Assembly: GCA_017436035.1 (NCBI GenBank)
Contig: JAFSDV010000004.1
Span: 1-39,330 of the forward strand
From: Oscillospiraceae bacterium
Lineage (GTDB): Bacteria > Bacillota > Clostridia > Oscillospirales > Oscillospiraceae
Direction: 5' to 3'
DNA length: 39,330 nt
Part shown: positions 39,303 to 39,330 of the stretch, one piece after another
Layout of the letters: each line of letters starts with the position of its first letter
Numbering within the stretch: position 1 is the stretch's first letter
Translations under genes and position numbers: made by a program
The notes under the pieces: generated by a model
Seen by the model: the letters and a program-made list of their open reading frames with translations, nothing else
Databases searched by the model: none
Told to the model about the DNA's origin: nothing

Positions 39303-39330
39303 TAAAGCATCTGAGCAGAGCTTAATGCTC

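Noticed and set aside
39122-39325. 67-residue open frame over the tRNA genes
   Set aside because: It covers both tRNA genes, which explain the sequence fully.
1-39330. CRISPR array, prophage, transposase or integrase
   Set aside because: No regularly spaced direct repeats, no transposase or integrase motifs and no phage genes were seen on either strand.

Overview
The window looks like a chromosomal core region of a Clostridia-class Firmicute, most likely a member of the Oscillospiraceae/Ruminococcaceae. This is inferred from gene content and order, the AGGAGG-type ribosome binding sites, the sporulation genes spmA/spmB and an AbrB-type regulator, a meso-diaminopimelate-type murE, and roughly balanced base composition. 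No phage, insertion sequence or CRISPR array is visible.

Layout. (1) 1-3990 is the accessory end: two tandem, related secreted proteins (the first cut by the window edge) followed by a 39-residue peptide gene and a strong terminator. (2) 4170-13375 is a housekeeping operon: smc, ftsY, an RdgB-type pyrophosphatase, a YhbY-like RNA-binding protein, yqeK, rsfS and leuS, covering chromosome organisation, membrane targeting and ribosome/translation functions. rpsU follows with its own consensus promoter. (3) 13731-22220 is a mosaic of small units on both strands: a Gfo/Idh/MocA oxidoreductase, an unrecognised protein, a YqeG phosphatase with a proline-type aminopeptidase, efp with an acidic zinc-ribbon protein, spmA-spmB, an AbrB regulator, the rRNA/tRNA methyltransferases rsmI and trmN6-like, and a 2[4Fe-4S] ferredoxin. 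(4) 22220-24541 is a stand-alone clpC. (5) 24671-37360 is the division and cell wall (dcw) cluster: mraZ, rsmH, ftsL, pbp2/spoVD, murE, murF, mraY, ftsW, murG, ftsQ, then ftsZ behind its own promoter. murD, murC and ftsA are not in it. (6) 37375-39302 holds a methyltransferase, hslO, and two tRNA genes (Val-TAC, Asp-GTC) behind a consensus promoter.

Most of the window is ordinary core genome. The least explained parts are the secreted paralogue pair with its tiny acidic, tryptophan-bearing peptide at 1-3949; short palindromic repeats scattered in gaps; the missing nadD and murD in otherwise standard clusters; a G-G mismatch in the tRNA-Asp acceptor stem; a very stable hairpin between ftsL and pbp2; and the hypothetical protein at 14901-15620. 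All functional calls come from reading motifs and context; no database search was possible.
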